Shown: positions 32,561 to 43,790 of the stretch, in pieces | How positions within the stretch are numbered: the stretch's first letter is position 1 | How the letters are laid out: the number at the start of each line of letters is the position of its first letter | Source of the DNA: Prorocentrum cordatum | Lineage: Eukaryota > Sar > Dinophyceae > Prorocentrales > Prorocentraceae | Assembly: GCA_963575745.1 (NCBI GenBank) | Contig: CAUYUJ010015504.1 | Coordinates: 1,677,464-1,729,963 of the forward strand | DNA: 52,500 nucleotides | Direction: 5' to 3' | Notes under the pieces: model-generated | Database searches by the model: none | The model's input: the letters and a program-made list of their open reading frames with translations, nothing else | Told to the model about the DNA's origin: nothing | Program-made: the position numbers and the translations under genes

Positions 32561-33214
32561 CACGAAACTTGCGCGAAGTGCGTCTGAATTGTTGCCACGC
32601 AGATGGCCGACGCATGGGCGAGGAGTAGGGGGGGAAGGAAGAGAGGATGAGCAGAAGCAAACACGCGGCACCGTCTATGCAAACAGAGGGCCTAACATCA
32701 CAAGACGGTTGGGACGTTTGATACGTCCATGCTGCATATTCAGAAAACGGGCGAGACAAATGAGTGGTCGAACATGTGATTCTGTCGGTCGGCTGCAGTA
32801 TCATCGCCCAGATGCGCGAGCCGATACACCGCAACGCGTTACCAAAACCTTTCGGCTGACCCCTATTGTAGAGTATCCACTGTATTTGAAGCTGACCCAG
32901 TGGGCTGCACAGCTGACCCTGGGACGTGAAATCTTGAGGCCGGCTGCTGTCGCTCAGACACCGCAGGCGATTGCCACAGCCGTTCGGCTGCCACACAAAC
33001 GCTATAGTTTGTGCTATACCGTTGCGCGCGAAGCTGGCCCCCCTGAAAGTTTGGGGCGGCAAGCCTGAAAAACAAGTTTCGTGTTGCATCAGGTGGTACG
33101 GGACCTTCGTACACACAGCATTGCCAGTCCTACTGTACACGCGTGCTGACAGTACCCCGAACGCGCGCACAAAACATCTACGGGGATTGCTGCAGTCCCA
33201 AACAGCATATTTGC
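32561..33214. other. Unassigned DNA with a short internal repeat
   Basis: TGCAGTAT../AGATGCGCGAGC.. and CTTTCGGCTG../GCCGTTCGGCTGCC words recur. Open frames on both strands are not recognisable. It may be the 3' part of the transposase copy that follows on the minus strand. Confidence 0.35.
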
Positions 33215-35150
33215 GATGCTGACCGAAACGCTTGAAACCCCAAGCGGGAACGATCGTGAGGGGGGCAGAATCGATTTCCATGTGGCAGACCACGGAGGCT
33301 GCGACAAAGCAGCCGCCCTGCCGCACGAGAACACAGTCCTTCTGTGCGCTGGTCCCAAACGTTGAATGTCTCGAGACGCAAGACACCCTGACCGAGCAAC
33401 CCTCGCCGAAAATTGCAGCCACTGAGGCGGTCAGATTGGCTGAAGCCACTCTGCCACCCACAAGCCCGATTCGATTGAAACTGAAAGTGGCATCGTCGCT
33501 GAATATAGCAACCTGGTCGCACAATACCTCCTTCAGAGCAAAACTACCCAGACATGATGTGAAATTATCTTGCGCAAATACGGATCAACTCGTATTTTCT
33601 CTCGTGTACCGAGCAGCTCACAAGAGTTCCATGGTGATCTATGTGGGTAGCATAATGGAGCATCTAGTGCGCGTTCGGCCACACGCCACAATCGAAGGCG
33701 ATAACCACGAGAGAGAGAGAGAAACAAAAAAAAAACTTGTTTACAACACGCCTGAGCGTTGCTCCAGTCACGCAGCCGTGAGGCACCGACTGCAACATAT
33801 CAATCACGTCAGCGATGGCAATAGATGCTTCGCGCTCGTTGGGGCAAGCTGCAAGCAGGACCCTGCTGGCAAAATGTGAGACAACAGCATAAATGCTTCA
33901 ACATTCGCTCGTCTGACAACGAAAATGGACGCCGTCTACATTGCCCTTCCTGCGCTTTGCATTGAAAATGTCGCTCAAATTGCTGGTCGGCCCAAGGCTG
34001 GCGGGCCGCCTCCATTCTTTCAGATATTCTCCAACCAAGGCATATCTCGCGGCGCACGCTGAACAATGACTCCACATAATGTGCAACACAAAATTGAATA
34101 CACCATTGCTCAACAAACCGTGCACACAGTCGTGCATGAACTGAATGGCTGGGTCTATGATATCGCCCAGCTCCATATCGCACAGTAAGCTGAAAGGCTG
34201 GTAGGTATATCCGGTAGCTTACTGGTGTTCAGCGAATGCGTCAGGACTCCTTGTGCCGCGACTTGCGTGCACACTTCTGACTGTCGCCTTCATCTGCCCG
34301 CTCGTTGCGAATGTCAAGCCGGCGCCATCAATGACGTCGGTCGTCGGCAGGCCAGGCGCGTCGCGCTCGCGCAAAGCGGAAGAGCGCTCGACCAAACCCA
34401 AGCACAGGCTGCAAAACGCCGCGGCGCCATCCCCTCTGACATGCCACATCTGCTCGTGCGCGCCCCAATCCTGGATAATCACTTACAGCTTCGCAGAGAA
34501 AATAGCTGCAACCAGCGTCGTCAAGGCCACGCGGTAGCAGCGCGCCAGTCTTCGTCAAATGGGTGCCGCTAGGGGGAACGGTAGCTTCAGGAGCTCCCCG
34601 ATCACCTGGGCCAATGCGCCGGCACATGAGTTGACGTGACTGCTGCGCCTCACGGCGACGCAGAACCGCGAATTCTCGCGGCGCAGACCCTCTGGGCCCA
34701 GCACGAGGAAGATAAAGTAAACCGCTCGGTTCTTGCGGGATGCTACTGGGGCAGCGCATTCCCTGGAGTCACTTCGTCTGAGTGCATCACAAGCGACCGA
34801 CATGCATCCGCAAAAGATGCCTTCTCGGCGAGCTTCCGCTTTATGCGACCGGCAAATGGAGAGCACTGGCTTACGGCATAGTGCGGCATAGCCAAAGGAT
34901 AGATCACATCCATCTTAAGATTGTCTGTTCCTTCTGACTTATCGAGAAGCGCAGTTTGCATCCGGGGGCCATAAGGGGCCTCTGCATCTCTGGCTTCCTG
35001 ACAGACTGTCGGGCGCGCCCGTCGGGTACTCCATCCACGGCGACCTCCTCTAACACCGCTGGAGAGGCTGATTGATGCGCGGGGCAGCTTTCGCCTCGGA
35101 TCATTGAGACGGCGATGCTCGAGGGCCCGCCCCTGCGGATCAGCCACTTG
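33215..35150 (-). pseudogene. Decayed transposase-like protein of a dinoflagellate multicopy family (copy A)
   Basis: Minus-strand frames read as one ~600-residue relic. N-terminal part: 'EARDAEAPYGPRMQTALLDK' and 'HSDEVTPGNALP' (34781-34758); after a frameshift, 'ASRKNRAVYFIFLVLGPEGL' and 'GALAQVIGELLKLPF'; then 'YRVALTTLVAAIFSAKL', an in-frame TAA (34483-34485), 'IIQDWGAHEQMWHVRGDGAA' with Cys-x2-Cys at 34402-34419; a TAA at 34219-34221; 'FMHDCVHGLLSNGVFNFV' (about 34145-34093); 'LKEWRRPASLGPTSNLSDIF'; TGA at 33898-33900; and 'SIYAVVSHFASRVLL' to about 33725. The HLP/ERKHR box seen in copy B is missing, then 'VLCDQVAIFS' to 'TIVPAW' gives the C-terminus. The acidic boxes, Cys knuckle and order resemble CACTA (Tnp2/Transposase_21) transposases; that link is inference. 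Confidence 0.72.
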
Positions 35151-37093
35151 AGGGGCGCGGCTGCAGCGCCGGCGCGTGATGGGGGGGGGGGTGCTAGACA
35201 GCCACGCGGGCCAGATCCACAGAGCACGCGTGCGCTACAACCGATGTTAAATATAACGAGTGTGGCCGAATGGCGATGGAAGCGATTGCTTGGATAGCGC
35301 GAGATGCTGGCATCGGTGTTTCATGGCCGCCCCTGCCTGAAACATCCTCGCTGCGCCACAGCTCCTCGCGCGGCGAAGCCGCGAAGCGGAACGGGCTGCG
35401 AAGAGACCCCCCAATCGACCAGCGCCGATGCGCACTTGAAATGCTTGTCGCGTGGAATCGCCGCTTAGCGTTGTGCCGGTCAGTGAGGTATCAACTTGCC
35501 CCCCGCCCGTGCAAGTCAGGCTTTGTCTTTTTCTCGAACGCGACTCTGCGCTCCAACGCTCGGCGCAGGCGCCGCCGGCGGCCGCGGCAGGGGCCGCGGC
35601 AAGGCCCGCGGCAAGGGAGGTGGCGGGGGCCGCGGCGGAGCCCGCAAGGGCTTGAAGGCTGCGCCCGCCGCCGCAACTGTCTTGGAGCGCCCTGCGGTCG
35701 CTCCAGGTGGCGCGGCACTGCAACTAAACTTGCCCAGACAATGCGCGTCGTGCAAACCTCGGCCCCTGGGCCCCCAAACAAACGTAGCCGCGCTGATTTT
35801 GCTGCTCATCTACGGGTCGGTGGGCCCGCGACGCCGTTCTAATCGCCCCACTTCGCGCGCCCTCGTCGCTGCCGCATCCGGGGGCGAAAGGGGTCAATGA
35901 TGAACATGTGGTGAAGGAGGAGCACGGCGGGGGGGCGAAGGGGGGAGGTGGGCTCTACCGCCCTACCAGGTGGAGAGGGCGAGCGTTTCTTTTTCTCGTC
36001 GCCAACGCACGGCGGCTAGCCCTGGCCGCCGCTGCCTCAACAAAAAGGGCGCCATGTGCCGCGGCAAGAACGCATTCGCATCTCTTCGCGCATTCTGCCG
36101 CAATCTTCGCGGCGAAAGCCACGGGGATTACAGGGGGCACTTTGAAGGTGATTGGCCGCCAGGCACGCGAGGAGGCTGGGAGCTTCTGGAACACCGCCCG
36201 CCAGGCTTGCTCCACTGACGCCGCGATTCCCTCGCTCGCAATAATTCAGCGCCTTTGATGTGGCATGCGCGCATATGCCAGTGCGCATGAGTTTTTGGCG
36301 TGCTTTCGCACGCGGAAGCGCGAGTGCACCGTTGAACTGCGAGCTCCGGCACCTTGGGGGCGCATAGTCGCACGGGGGCTGAAGCCGCGCGGGCCGCCAG
36401 ACAAAATTGACATCAACATTGAGGTTCAATCCTCGGCGCCGTCAGGGTCAATCTACACGCGCCCCCCAGTGGCAGCTTGCTCATGGCCTTCATAACCATC
36501 GCGCCCCAATGGCCGTCGCAGCTTCCGTGGCCCTCTAGAATTTGTGCTTGAGGGTGGTGCCGAGGGCTGCGAGGGTCAATGGGCGCCCTCTGGATGCGAT
36601 GGCGACGGCGGCTATGCCATTGTTCCCGCCCTAGCATCCGCACCCTCGGAGCCCCCGAAGTTTTTGTAGAACCCCCCTCCACCGCTGCCCCCCCCCCCAC
36701 CCCCATCGCTCTCTGGGCCGCCCCGCCCGATCGCGTACCCCGCCCCCGAACAAGGCCTCATCAAGCTTGGTCGTAGCATTCCCGACGGTTGGCGTGAGGC
36801 CGCAGAGATTCCAGTCCTGGCATTCGCCCTAAAACGGCATATCGACGCTGAAACCGCGCGCCCACGCGCCCAGAGCTGCGCCATAGGCGGAGCCGATATG
36901 CACGGCGCGGCTGCGAAGGAAGAAGAGGGGGGGGAGGGGGCCAACGGGGGCACTTGAGAAGGGGGCGGGGGGGAGAGGGAGGAGGCGGCGAAGATGAGAC
37001 GACGGAGGACGAGAATGACGAAACAACAAGCGGTCGCGCTGAAACGCCGCCCGCGGCAACGCGCACGGTGGCTACATAGACCACGCTGCGCAA
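35151..37093. other. Region between the two head-to-head copies; RGG-rich frame, no sure gene
   Basis: The plus-strand frame 35496-35900 carries an RGG/GRG-rich segment (about 35570-35650) and 'LNLPRQCASCKPRPLGPQTN'; the next frame (35908-36258) has 'VIGRQAREEAGSFWNTARQA'. These could be the N-terminal zinc-finger and linker region of copy B, as in longer members of the family, but spacing and frames do not let me prove it. A C-rich patch lies at 36685-36705 and a G-rich one at 36925-36985. Terminal inverted repeats for either copy were not found here. Confidence 0.3.
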
Positions 37094-39490
37094 GTGCGCT
37101 CTTCCGCAGCCGTTTCGGCTCAATCGAATCCACGCATGACAGAGCGCCCGAAGAAACGAGCGCGTCTTACAGACCTGGGCAGGGAGTCGCGCGTCAGCGC
37201 CGCGGCGCTATCGAACCTGCTGAGAACCCGTTCCAGCGAGGACTTCCCGTCGGCCTACAGTGCATTCTCGATTCAGGGAGGGGGGCAGCAGATATCAGAT
37301 CAGCCGACATGTTCCGGACCGATCGCGCAGCCCCTGTCTGCGCGTTGCAAGTCGACCAACAAGGACTTAGGCAGTGTCTGCATCCACCCGCGGACATTTC
37401 TCGAAGCTGCGCGCAAGGGGTCCGAGTCTTTCAAGAGCGCGCTTGTGAGCGCGCTTAACCGCACTGGCAACGTCATCAATGTAGTTTTCTACTCTGACGA
37501 AGTGGTCCCTGGCAACCCGCTGGGGGGCCACGATTTGTCGCGCCTGGAGACGGCCTACTGGGCTGTGCGGGGCTTCAACCGGCCGCTTCTCGCCAACGAA
37601 GATGCATTGTTCACGGCGTGCGGCGCGAGATCAACGAGCGTCTCGAAGCTGGCAGGAAGGATGTCCGAACTTGTTAAGTTGGTGCCGCGGCTGTTTCTCG
37701 GCAGCCCGTCGGGCGTCGGCCTCCGCAGCGGCGCGTCGCCCCAAGTGCCAGGCGAAGAGCGGCCGAGGCTGCTTCGCAAAACACAACGCACCCCACCGTT
37801 CCCCTCGCCCCAGGTCGAGGAGGCCACGCGAAGGGGAGGGCACGGAAGAGGACGGAGGGCGAGGGCATGTGCCGAGGGCTCGGAGGCGGTGGAGGACGAG
37901 GAAGCCAACGTAGACGATGAGTAGGGGTTCGGGTGAGGGGTGGCGTTTGCGAAAGAGGTAAGGAAAAGTAAAGATCAACACTTGCCCGCAAACCTGCTCA
38001 TGGGGGGGTCAGCACACGCCCATGGGAGAGGAAAGGTGGGGTGGGGGGGATCAGCACCCACCCCAGCTTCGATCCGCCTGCGTCGTGCCCACTCCCCCAA
38101 AAAAGCTGCTGTTCGGCTGGCTCGCCCAGGCCGTGCAGGACGAGCGGGCGCACAAGTTCGCGTTCCCGCGCATGGGGGCGACGGGGCACAGGGTGCGCGC
38201 CTTGTGCGTCAATGCTGCAACGCACGCATCGTCATGGCTCCCCGACGGCACGGGCTACTTTCAGAACGCAGCCAACTTGGACCCCACCGTGTTCGAGAGA
38301 GCAACCAACGAGCCGTTGCACAGCATTCAGACGAATTTGAAACACACGCATGACACTTTCAAGACCAAGTTGGCTGCGCTAGAAACGGCACTTGGGTGGG
38401 GGTACGTTGAATCGGGGGTCCCCCTGACCCGCCCATCGCCCTTCGAAAAGTAGATGTGTGGAGCTGGGACTGGATGCGCGTCTCTGTGGTTGGAGGCATC
38501 TTCCAGATCGATTTCAAAGCTCTCTTCGGCTCGCCGTCCGAGCTTGGAGGCAAGAGGCTGACTGATTTTTGTCTGAGCGTATGGGTGTGGCGTGGCGCGG
38601 ACGCAAACACGCGCAATAGATGCGCCGGCAACGCCGCTTGCACGCCAGGGGGAGGCATCAGAGTATATCAGCTTGTGCCCAGCTCTTGACAAATACTTGG
38701 GAGATACTGTGAAGCCGCGGGGCGTACTCCGCGACCACGTCGATCGCATGCTCAAGCTGTGCGGAATCATGGACTGTCTGCACCGCGCGAACGGCGGTTC
38801 AGTCTCCCCAGTGGAGCTGGGAGAGGCGATCATCGACCATTTCAATGTGCAGAAGAAGGCCTACGGTTTGGAGCTGTGGAGGCCCAGGAGCCATTGGTCG
38901 ACGCACCTCCCGCGCCAGCTTCTGCGGGACCAGTGCCTTATATCATGTTTCCTGTGCGAGAGAAAGCACCGGATTTCAAAGCGCTTTGCTGATGAGCGCA
39001 ACAGCACGTTGGCCTACGACCGTGGGTTACGTAATGGAGGAAGTTGTGTTGCAGCATCTGTGGGATTTGAAGTCGCTGCTCCATCGGTGCGATCTCCTCG
39101 AGCACCGAAATCCTAGCAAGAAATGTCGGCTTCGCTGGGGTCCGTGTACAATCTAGAAGGGCTCGATGACGCGTGGACGGCAAAATCCTGCTAGATTAGA
39201 TGCAGGTCTGTTAACATGGGAGATATTGTAATGGTTTCGGGTCCAGGTGGGCTGTCTTTTGGACAAGTGTTGTTTTGGGTTTGCGTAGGGACCTCCGTGC
39301 TCGCTTTTGGGAGACGTTGGAGATGTTTCCAGCGTTTGATCGGTGTTGGGTTCGAGAGAACCCCGAGATATTCGATGCATCGCGTGTCCTGGCAACTTGC
39401 ATCTACCTCACCGCAGACCGCGATGAAGTTTCGCAGGTCCTGATCCCGTCAGGTTTGAAGCCGAGCTCTCATATACCTGTGGCGTCCTTG
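37094..39490 (+). pseudogene. Decayed transposase-like protein of the same family (copy B), all boxes present
   Basis: Plus-strand frames give, in order: 'RESRVSAAALSNLL', 'SVCIHPRTFLEAARKGSESF' and 'FYSDEVVPGNPL' (37487-37522) followed by 'RLETAYWAVRGF'; after a ~350-bp low-similarity stretch, 'KLLFGWLAQAVQDERAHKF' (38139-38156 for DERAHK) and 'GATGHRVRALCVN', where the first Cys of the knuckle is Arg; 'WSWDWMRVSVVGGIFQIDF' (about 38459-38515); then, in another frame, 'LDKYLGDTVKPRG', 'SHWSTHLPRQLL' (38889-38924) and 'CFLCERKHRISKRFA' (ERKHR at 38958-38972); 'EEVVLQHLWDLKSLLHR' one frame over; and a C-terminus 'GDIVMVSGPGGLSFGQVLF' ... 'WVRENPEIFDASRVLA' ... 'QVLIPSGLK' (39216-39462). At least five frameshifts or stops. 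Copies A and B show the same boxes, so this is a genuine family; the CACTA-like role is inferred. Confidence 0.78.
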
Positions 39491-39515
39491 CTGGAGCACA
39501 GAGCAGCGAAGCGGA

Positions 39516-39810
39516 ATGGCTGTCAGCAGGGAGGGGGTGGGACGAGGAGAAGACGAGGAAAAGGAGGAGGATTACGAAGAGGAGGAGGACAAGGAGGAGG
39601 AGAAGGAGGAGGAGGATTACGAGGACGAGGTGGAGGAGGCGGAGGAGGGGGAGGACTACGAGGAAGAGACTGAGGAGCAGGAGAAGAAAGATGAGGAACA
39701 GGGGCAGGAAGAAGAGGAGGAGAAGGGGGAGCAGGAGGAGAAGGAGGAGGATGAGGAGGAGGAAAGAGAGGATGAGGAGGAGGAGGAGGCGGAGGAGGGG
39801 AAATATAATA
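39516..39810. repeat. (GAG/GGA)n purine tract
   Basis: GAGGAG/GGAGGA/GAAGAG triplets. Poly-Glu and Arg/Gly frames across it are artefacts. Confidence 0.95.
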
Positions 39811-39814
39811 TGGA

Positions 39815-39893
39815 TGGTTTAGAGGCGCCGTGCAACAAGGATGTTTTAGGGCGCCGTGCAACAGGGATGTTTTAGGGGCGCCGTGCAATGTCT
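39815..39893. repeat. Three ~28-bp units GATGTTTTAGGGGCGCCGTG
   Basis: Units at about 39815, 39838 and 39866. Each contains GGCGCC and a TTTTAGGG word resembling the plant/dinoflagellate telomere repeat. Confidence 0.85.
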
Positions 39894-39899
39894 TATCTC

Positions 39900-39920
39900 C
39901 TTGAGCCAAAATGGCGGAGG
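39900..39920 (-). other. Spliced-leader-like sequence
   Basis: The minus strand 39920-39900 matches the dinoflagellate spliced leader at 18 of 21 positions, with the 15-base core CCATTTTGGCTCAAG intact. No recognisable coding segment follows on the minus strand (the next known coding DNA, copy B, is on the plus strand), so this may be an isolated relic or chance. The plus strand reads CCAAAATGGCGGAGGAGG, which could simply be a GGA-tract boundary. Confidence 0.4.
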
Positions 39921-40440
39921 AGGAGAAGCAGAAGGAGGAGGGAGGAATATGAGGATGAGGAGGTGGATGACGAGGAGGAGGACGAGGAGGATGAGGAGGG
40001 GGAGGAGGATACTGGGGGAGCGATGGCAACAAAGAGCAGGAGTGAGCCGACCATGCGGGCCAGGACGAGGCGGAAGAACGAGAACACTTGGGAACGTGAG
40101 TAAAATGACGACGGCGAGGTCGGCGATGTCGGAAAGCGCACGGTGTCGGCGAGGACGATGTGGGCTAGGGCGTGGGACTCCTCCTCCCTTTCCTCCTCCT
40201 CCTTCTCCTCCTCCTCCTCCTGTTCAGCGCCCTTCGCCCTCCACCCTCCTCGGCGCTCCTCCTCCTAATCCTCCTCCTCCGTCGCCTCTTCCTCCTCCTC
40301 CTCCTACTCCTCCTCCTCCTCTCCTTCTCCTTCTTCCTCCACTTGCTCCTCTTCCTCCTCACCTTCACCTCCTCCTCCTCCCGCTCGTCGTCGTCCTCCT
40401 CCTCCTCCTCCTCCCCCTCGTGATCCTCCTCCTCTCAGCA
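39921..40440. repeat. GGA tract then CTC/CCT tract
   Basis: Purine triplets at 39921-40015 and pyrimidine triplets at 40170-40440, so the region has complementary tracts that could pair. Between them is unassigned sequence. Confidence 0.85.
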
Positions 40441-40757
40441 TACCTCGCCTCCTTCACCTCCTCCTCCTCCTCATCATCATCATCCTCTTCCCTCTCCCCC
40501 CCCTCTATTCCTCAACTGCATTCGTCGTCCATCTCCTCGTCCTCTTCTAACCCCCCCCCCTCCACACACGCCTCTTCACTCGCCCTCACAGTCATCTTTG
40601 CGCCCTCCCCCTGAAATTGCACTCGCCCTGCCTCCTCCTGCTCCTCCTCCTGCTCCTGCTTATCATCCTCCGCTCCCTCCCTCTCCCCCTCCCCTCTTCT
40701 TCTTGTTGCGTTCGCAGCCGGAACGCCAAAAGCGCATCTCATCCAGCACGGCTAAGG
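40441..40757. other. CT-rich unassigned DNA
   Basis: Continuation of the pyrimidine-rich tract with C runs. No gene. Confidence 0.6.
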
Positions 40758-40800
40758 CCGATATATACACATATATATATATGTGTATATACATGTGTGC
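40758..40800. repeat. TATACACATATATATATGTGTATA palindromic microsatellite
   Basis: AT/TG dinucleotides forming an extended palindrome centred near 40778. Confidence 0.9.
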
Positions 40801-41396
40801 GTGTAAAATATCGGCGTATGGTCTGGCCCGAAGGCCGTCCCCATTTCCAAGGGCCGCGTCTTGCAACACCGTTTTCACTGGCGACCCAAGCAATCGAACC
40901 AAGATGCAAGCGCACCGACAAGCACGTCGGTTGGGCGACGTTGTGAGAGATTTGATCCCTCGTTTTGAGAACCAGTATTTTTAGCACCTGTAGTGGGTTA
41001 TGCCGCGTCGGCCTGTCAGATTCTGAGGTCCGTAGCCCAGTGTTACTATCAAAACACTTGGGGAACCGACTTCGTTAAAAAAACCGGAAACGTATAAGTC
41101 GGCGCGAAAACAACATAGCAACTAGATTGCAAACTTGAAGGTGGTGTCTGTCTGTGAAGTTGTTCAACCAAGATCGAATCTTGGCATGTCAATAGTAAGC
41201 AGGGCATCGATCCAAGTGTCCAGTGTCCGGTGTCCAGTGTCCGGCGCGCGGGAATCGCTCTATAGTGTCCCCGACAGACCCGTAAACTGTGCCCAAGAGG
41301 TCCACGAACGCTCCGAATAGACCAACAAAAGCATCCCTGAGGACACTGATCCTCCTCAATCCAGGCACGGTGGCGGATTGTATCCAAAGCCCTTAT
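40801..41396. other. Unassigned DNA with GTGTCCAGTGTCCGG repeats
   Basis: A short GTGTCC(A/G)GT tandem lies at 41217-41246. Nothing else is recognised. Confidence 0.45.
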
Positions 41397-42245
41397 GTGT
41401 ATATATAGATATACATATATATATATATGCACATGCATACATACATGCATGCATGCATGCACTCAGGCATGCATGCACTCAGGCATGCATGCATACGTAC
41501 ATACATGCAAGCATACAGACATATACACACAAATATCTATGCATGCATGCATGCAAACATGCATGCATACATACACATAAGACTAGATACGTGCACCTAT
41601 GCACACATACATACATGCATGCCTGCATACATACATATATGCATACATAATGACATACAACCATACACACATAAATGCATGCATACATACATGCGTACAC
41701 AGTCATAAACAGACAACCGCATGCCTCATACATCTACACATAGAGATATGCCCCACCGGGTCACCCATCTAGGGTCGAGGTCGCGGCCCTTGGGGCAACG
41801 AAGCCGCGACCTCGATCTCATGCATGTGCATATGTATGTGTATATGCATGCACAACATATGCATACGTATTCAAAATGACACACGCACTTACTACATATG
41901 TACGTGTGCAACAAAGACGTAAATGTGCATGAGCATAGATCTGCATCGCCAATGTGCAAACATGCATACACCTATACACATATGTGTGTGGATCCGCAAT
42001 GACATGTGTGTGTATATATATGTATATATGTATGCATACGCATTTGCATCTACGAACGGGTTCACGCATGTGCATACCGCATACATGTACATATCAATGT
42101 ATAACAACACCTGCGCATGTAACTACGAGTTTGATTTTACATGTCCACTTACATATACATGCACACAGTCATTTGCGTATGCATCGTCATGCGTGTAAGT
42201 GTGGGTGTGTGCGTACGTGTATAAGCATGTGTGTGCGCGTATTGG
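41397..42245. repeat. ATGC/ATAC tetranucleotide-rich region with embedded hairpin
   Basis: GCATACATACATGCATGC-type words fill 41397-41745 and 41820-42245, with a (TA)n start near 41400. It is interrupted at 41750-41820 by GC-rich sequence carrying the hairpin TCGAGGTCGCGGC (41775-41787) / GCCGCGACCTCGA (41803-41815). Confidence 0.9.
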
Positions 42246-43100
42246 TATACATAGTTCTTAATTGCAAGCGACTTCAGGCACGTAATCCGTCCATCTCTGT
42301 CGCTTGTCTACCTCCCACGAGTCACTCGTACTCAAACTACGACGCCCACTGTTCGTAGTATTCGTGCGAGTTACCTTCACACGAGGACGCGATCACATGC
42401 AACACTCTAGCAAAGAAGGCAAACCTGGAGACACACACACACACACGCCAACCTCTATGTCCAGGTCTGAGCTCCAACTCGCCGCGACCAGACAACAAGA
42501 TGGCTGGTGAAGGCACCTCCCTACACAGCCATTTCCAAGATGCAGACTGGGGATGCTTCACCCAAGCACACAGGTACCAATGGGGCTGCCTGGGGAAGGC
42601 CAACCCCAAACACAGCCAGACCAAGAGGCAGACTGGGGAATGCGCATCCCCCACACAGCAAATACCAAGAGGCCGACTGGGACCATCTTTCTTCTCCCAC
42701 TCCGCCTGCACCCGCCCTGCCTCGCCCTCCGCCCAATCCTGAGCATCTGCTCCAGCTCTGCGGGCTCGTACGGACTAGACTCAGCGACGCCGTGGAGTGG
42801 GCCTGGGAATTCAGCTCCGCTGCGCGTCCCTGGCTGCGAAACAGCATCTGGCCAGACATTGCGCTGCCATCTCCGATGCCCCTCCTCCACCACAACTTTT
42901 CTCCATCTCCTCCTCGATCTGCTCATAATCGTCGTCGTCCTCATCCTCTTCGTACTCATTCTCCTCCCTGTCGGGGCCGTGAGCGCATGCTGCCCAGGAC
43001 TACGTATACGACCACCCTTCAGGTGACAAAGAGATTTGGGGGAGGATAAAAGAATCGACTGCAAGCAAATGCGATGGGTGTGACGATGACCATTCTGGTG
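42246..43100. other. Unassigned DNA with a ~65-bp imperfect tandem repeat
   Basis: CACACAGCCATTTCCAAGA..GCAGACTGGGGA, CACAGCCAGACCAAGAGGCA..GACTGGGGA and CACAGCAAATACCAAGAGG..CCGACTGGGA recur at about 42522, 42611 and 42653. 42700-43100 has nothing recognisable. Confidence 0.6.
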
Positions 43101-43101
43101 G

Positions 43102-43127
43102 CGCGCCTTCGAGCTGGCGAAGGCGCG
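43102..43127. repeat. Hairpin with perfect 10-bp arms
   Basis: CGCGCCTTCG, loop AGCTGG, CGAAGGCGCG. Confidence 0.85.
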
Positions 43128-43144
43128 TGATAACGATGTTGCGC

Positions 43145-43375
43145 CGCGATGTCACTATCGACCCCACTATCGATCTCACTGTCGGCCTCGCAATCGATAA
43201 AACTATCGACCAAACGATCGATTGCACTATCGATGCAAATACCGATCTCACTATCGATATCACTACCAGTCGCACGATCGATTCAACAATCGATTTCACT
43301 TTACCCTTGACCTCACTGTCGATCCAACTATCGATCTCACTACCGCTCCCACCACATCTCGGTCATTATCTATCG
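43145..43375. repeat. 12-bp minisatellite (ACTATCGATCTC)
   Basis: About 18 units of ACTATCGATCTC/ACTATCGACCCC. The 12-bp period keeps a plus-strand frame reading Thr-Ile-Asp-x repeats. ATCGAT recurs in most units. Confidence 0.9.
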
Positions 43376-43385
43376 CATTATCGAT

Positions 43386-43790
43386 CGGGACACTTTCGGG
43401 ACACCACGGCGGTACACCGCGGGACACCACTGGACACCACGGGACACCACGGGACACCACTGGGACACCACGGGGCAGCACGGGACACCACTGGGACATC
43501 ACGAGACACCATCGGGACACCACGGCGGGACACAGCGGGACACCATCGGGACAATGCGGGGACACCACGGCGGGACACACCCAGCCACCGCGCGCCCACC
43601 ACAGGGCCGGACTCTGGCATCCAAATCGCCCCAGCGTTGGCGGGAACATTCTTCTCGCGCGCCCACGGCGAGACACCGCGGGACACCACGGCGGGACAGC
43701 CCCAGCCATCGCGCGCCCACCAGAGGGCTGAACCTTTGCATCCGAATCGCCCAACCGACGGCGGGAACATTCCTCTCGAGACGGCACGCA
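43386..43790. repeat. GGGACACCAC minisatellite and 121-bp duplication
   Basis: Units of 10-11 bp (GGGACACCACG) run to about 43570 and recur at 43672-43697. Then CCAGCCACCGCGCGCCCACC (43581) and CCAGCCATCGCGCGCCCACC (43702) start two ~120-bp copies ending in GGCGGGAACATTCYTCTCG. Confidence 0.85.

Noticed and set aside
31845-33524. A single 559-codon minus-strand gene
   Set aside because: The frame runs from the C-terminus of transposase copy A through unassigned DNA into a satellite; only the first part is coding-derived.
39516-39875. Acidic poly-Glu protein
   Set aside because: GAG/GGA microsatellite read in one phase.
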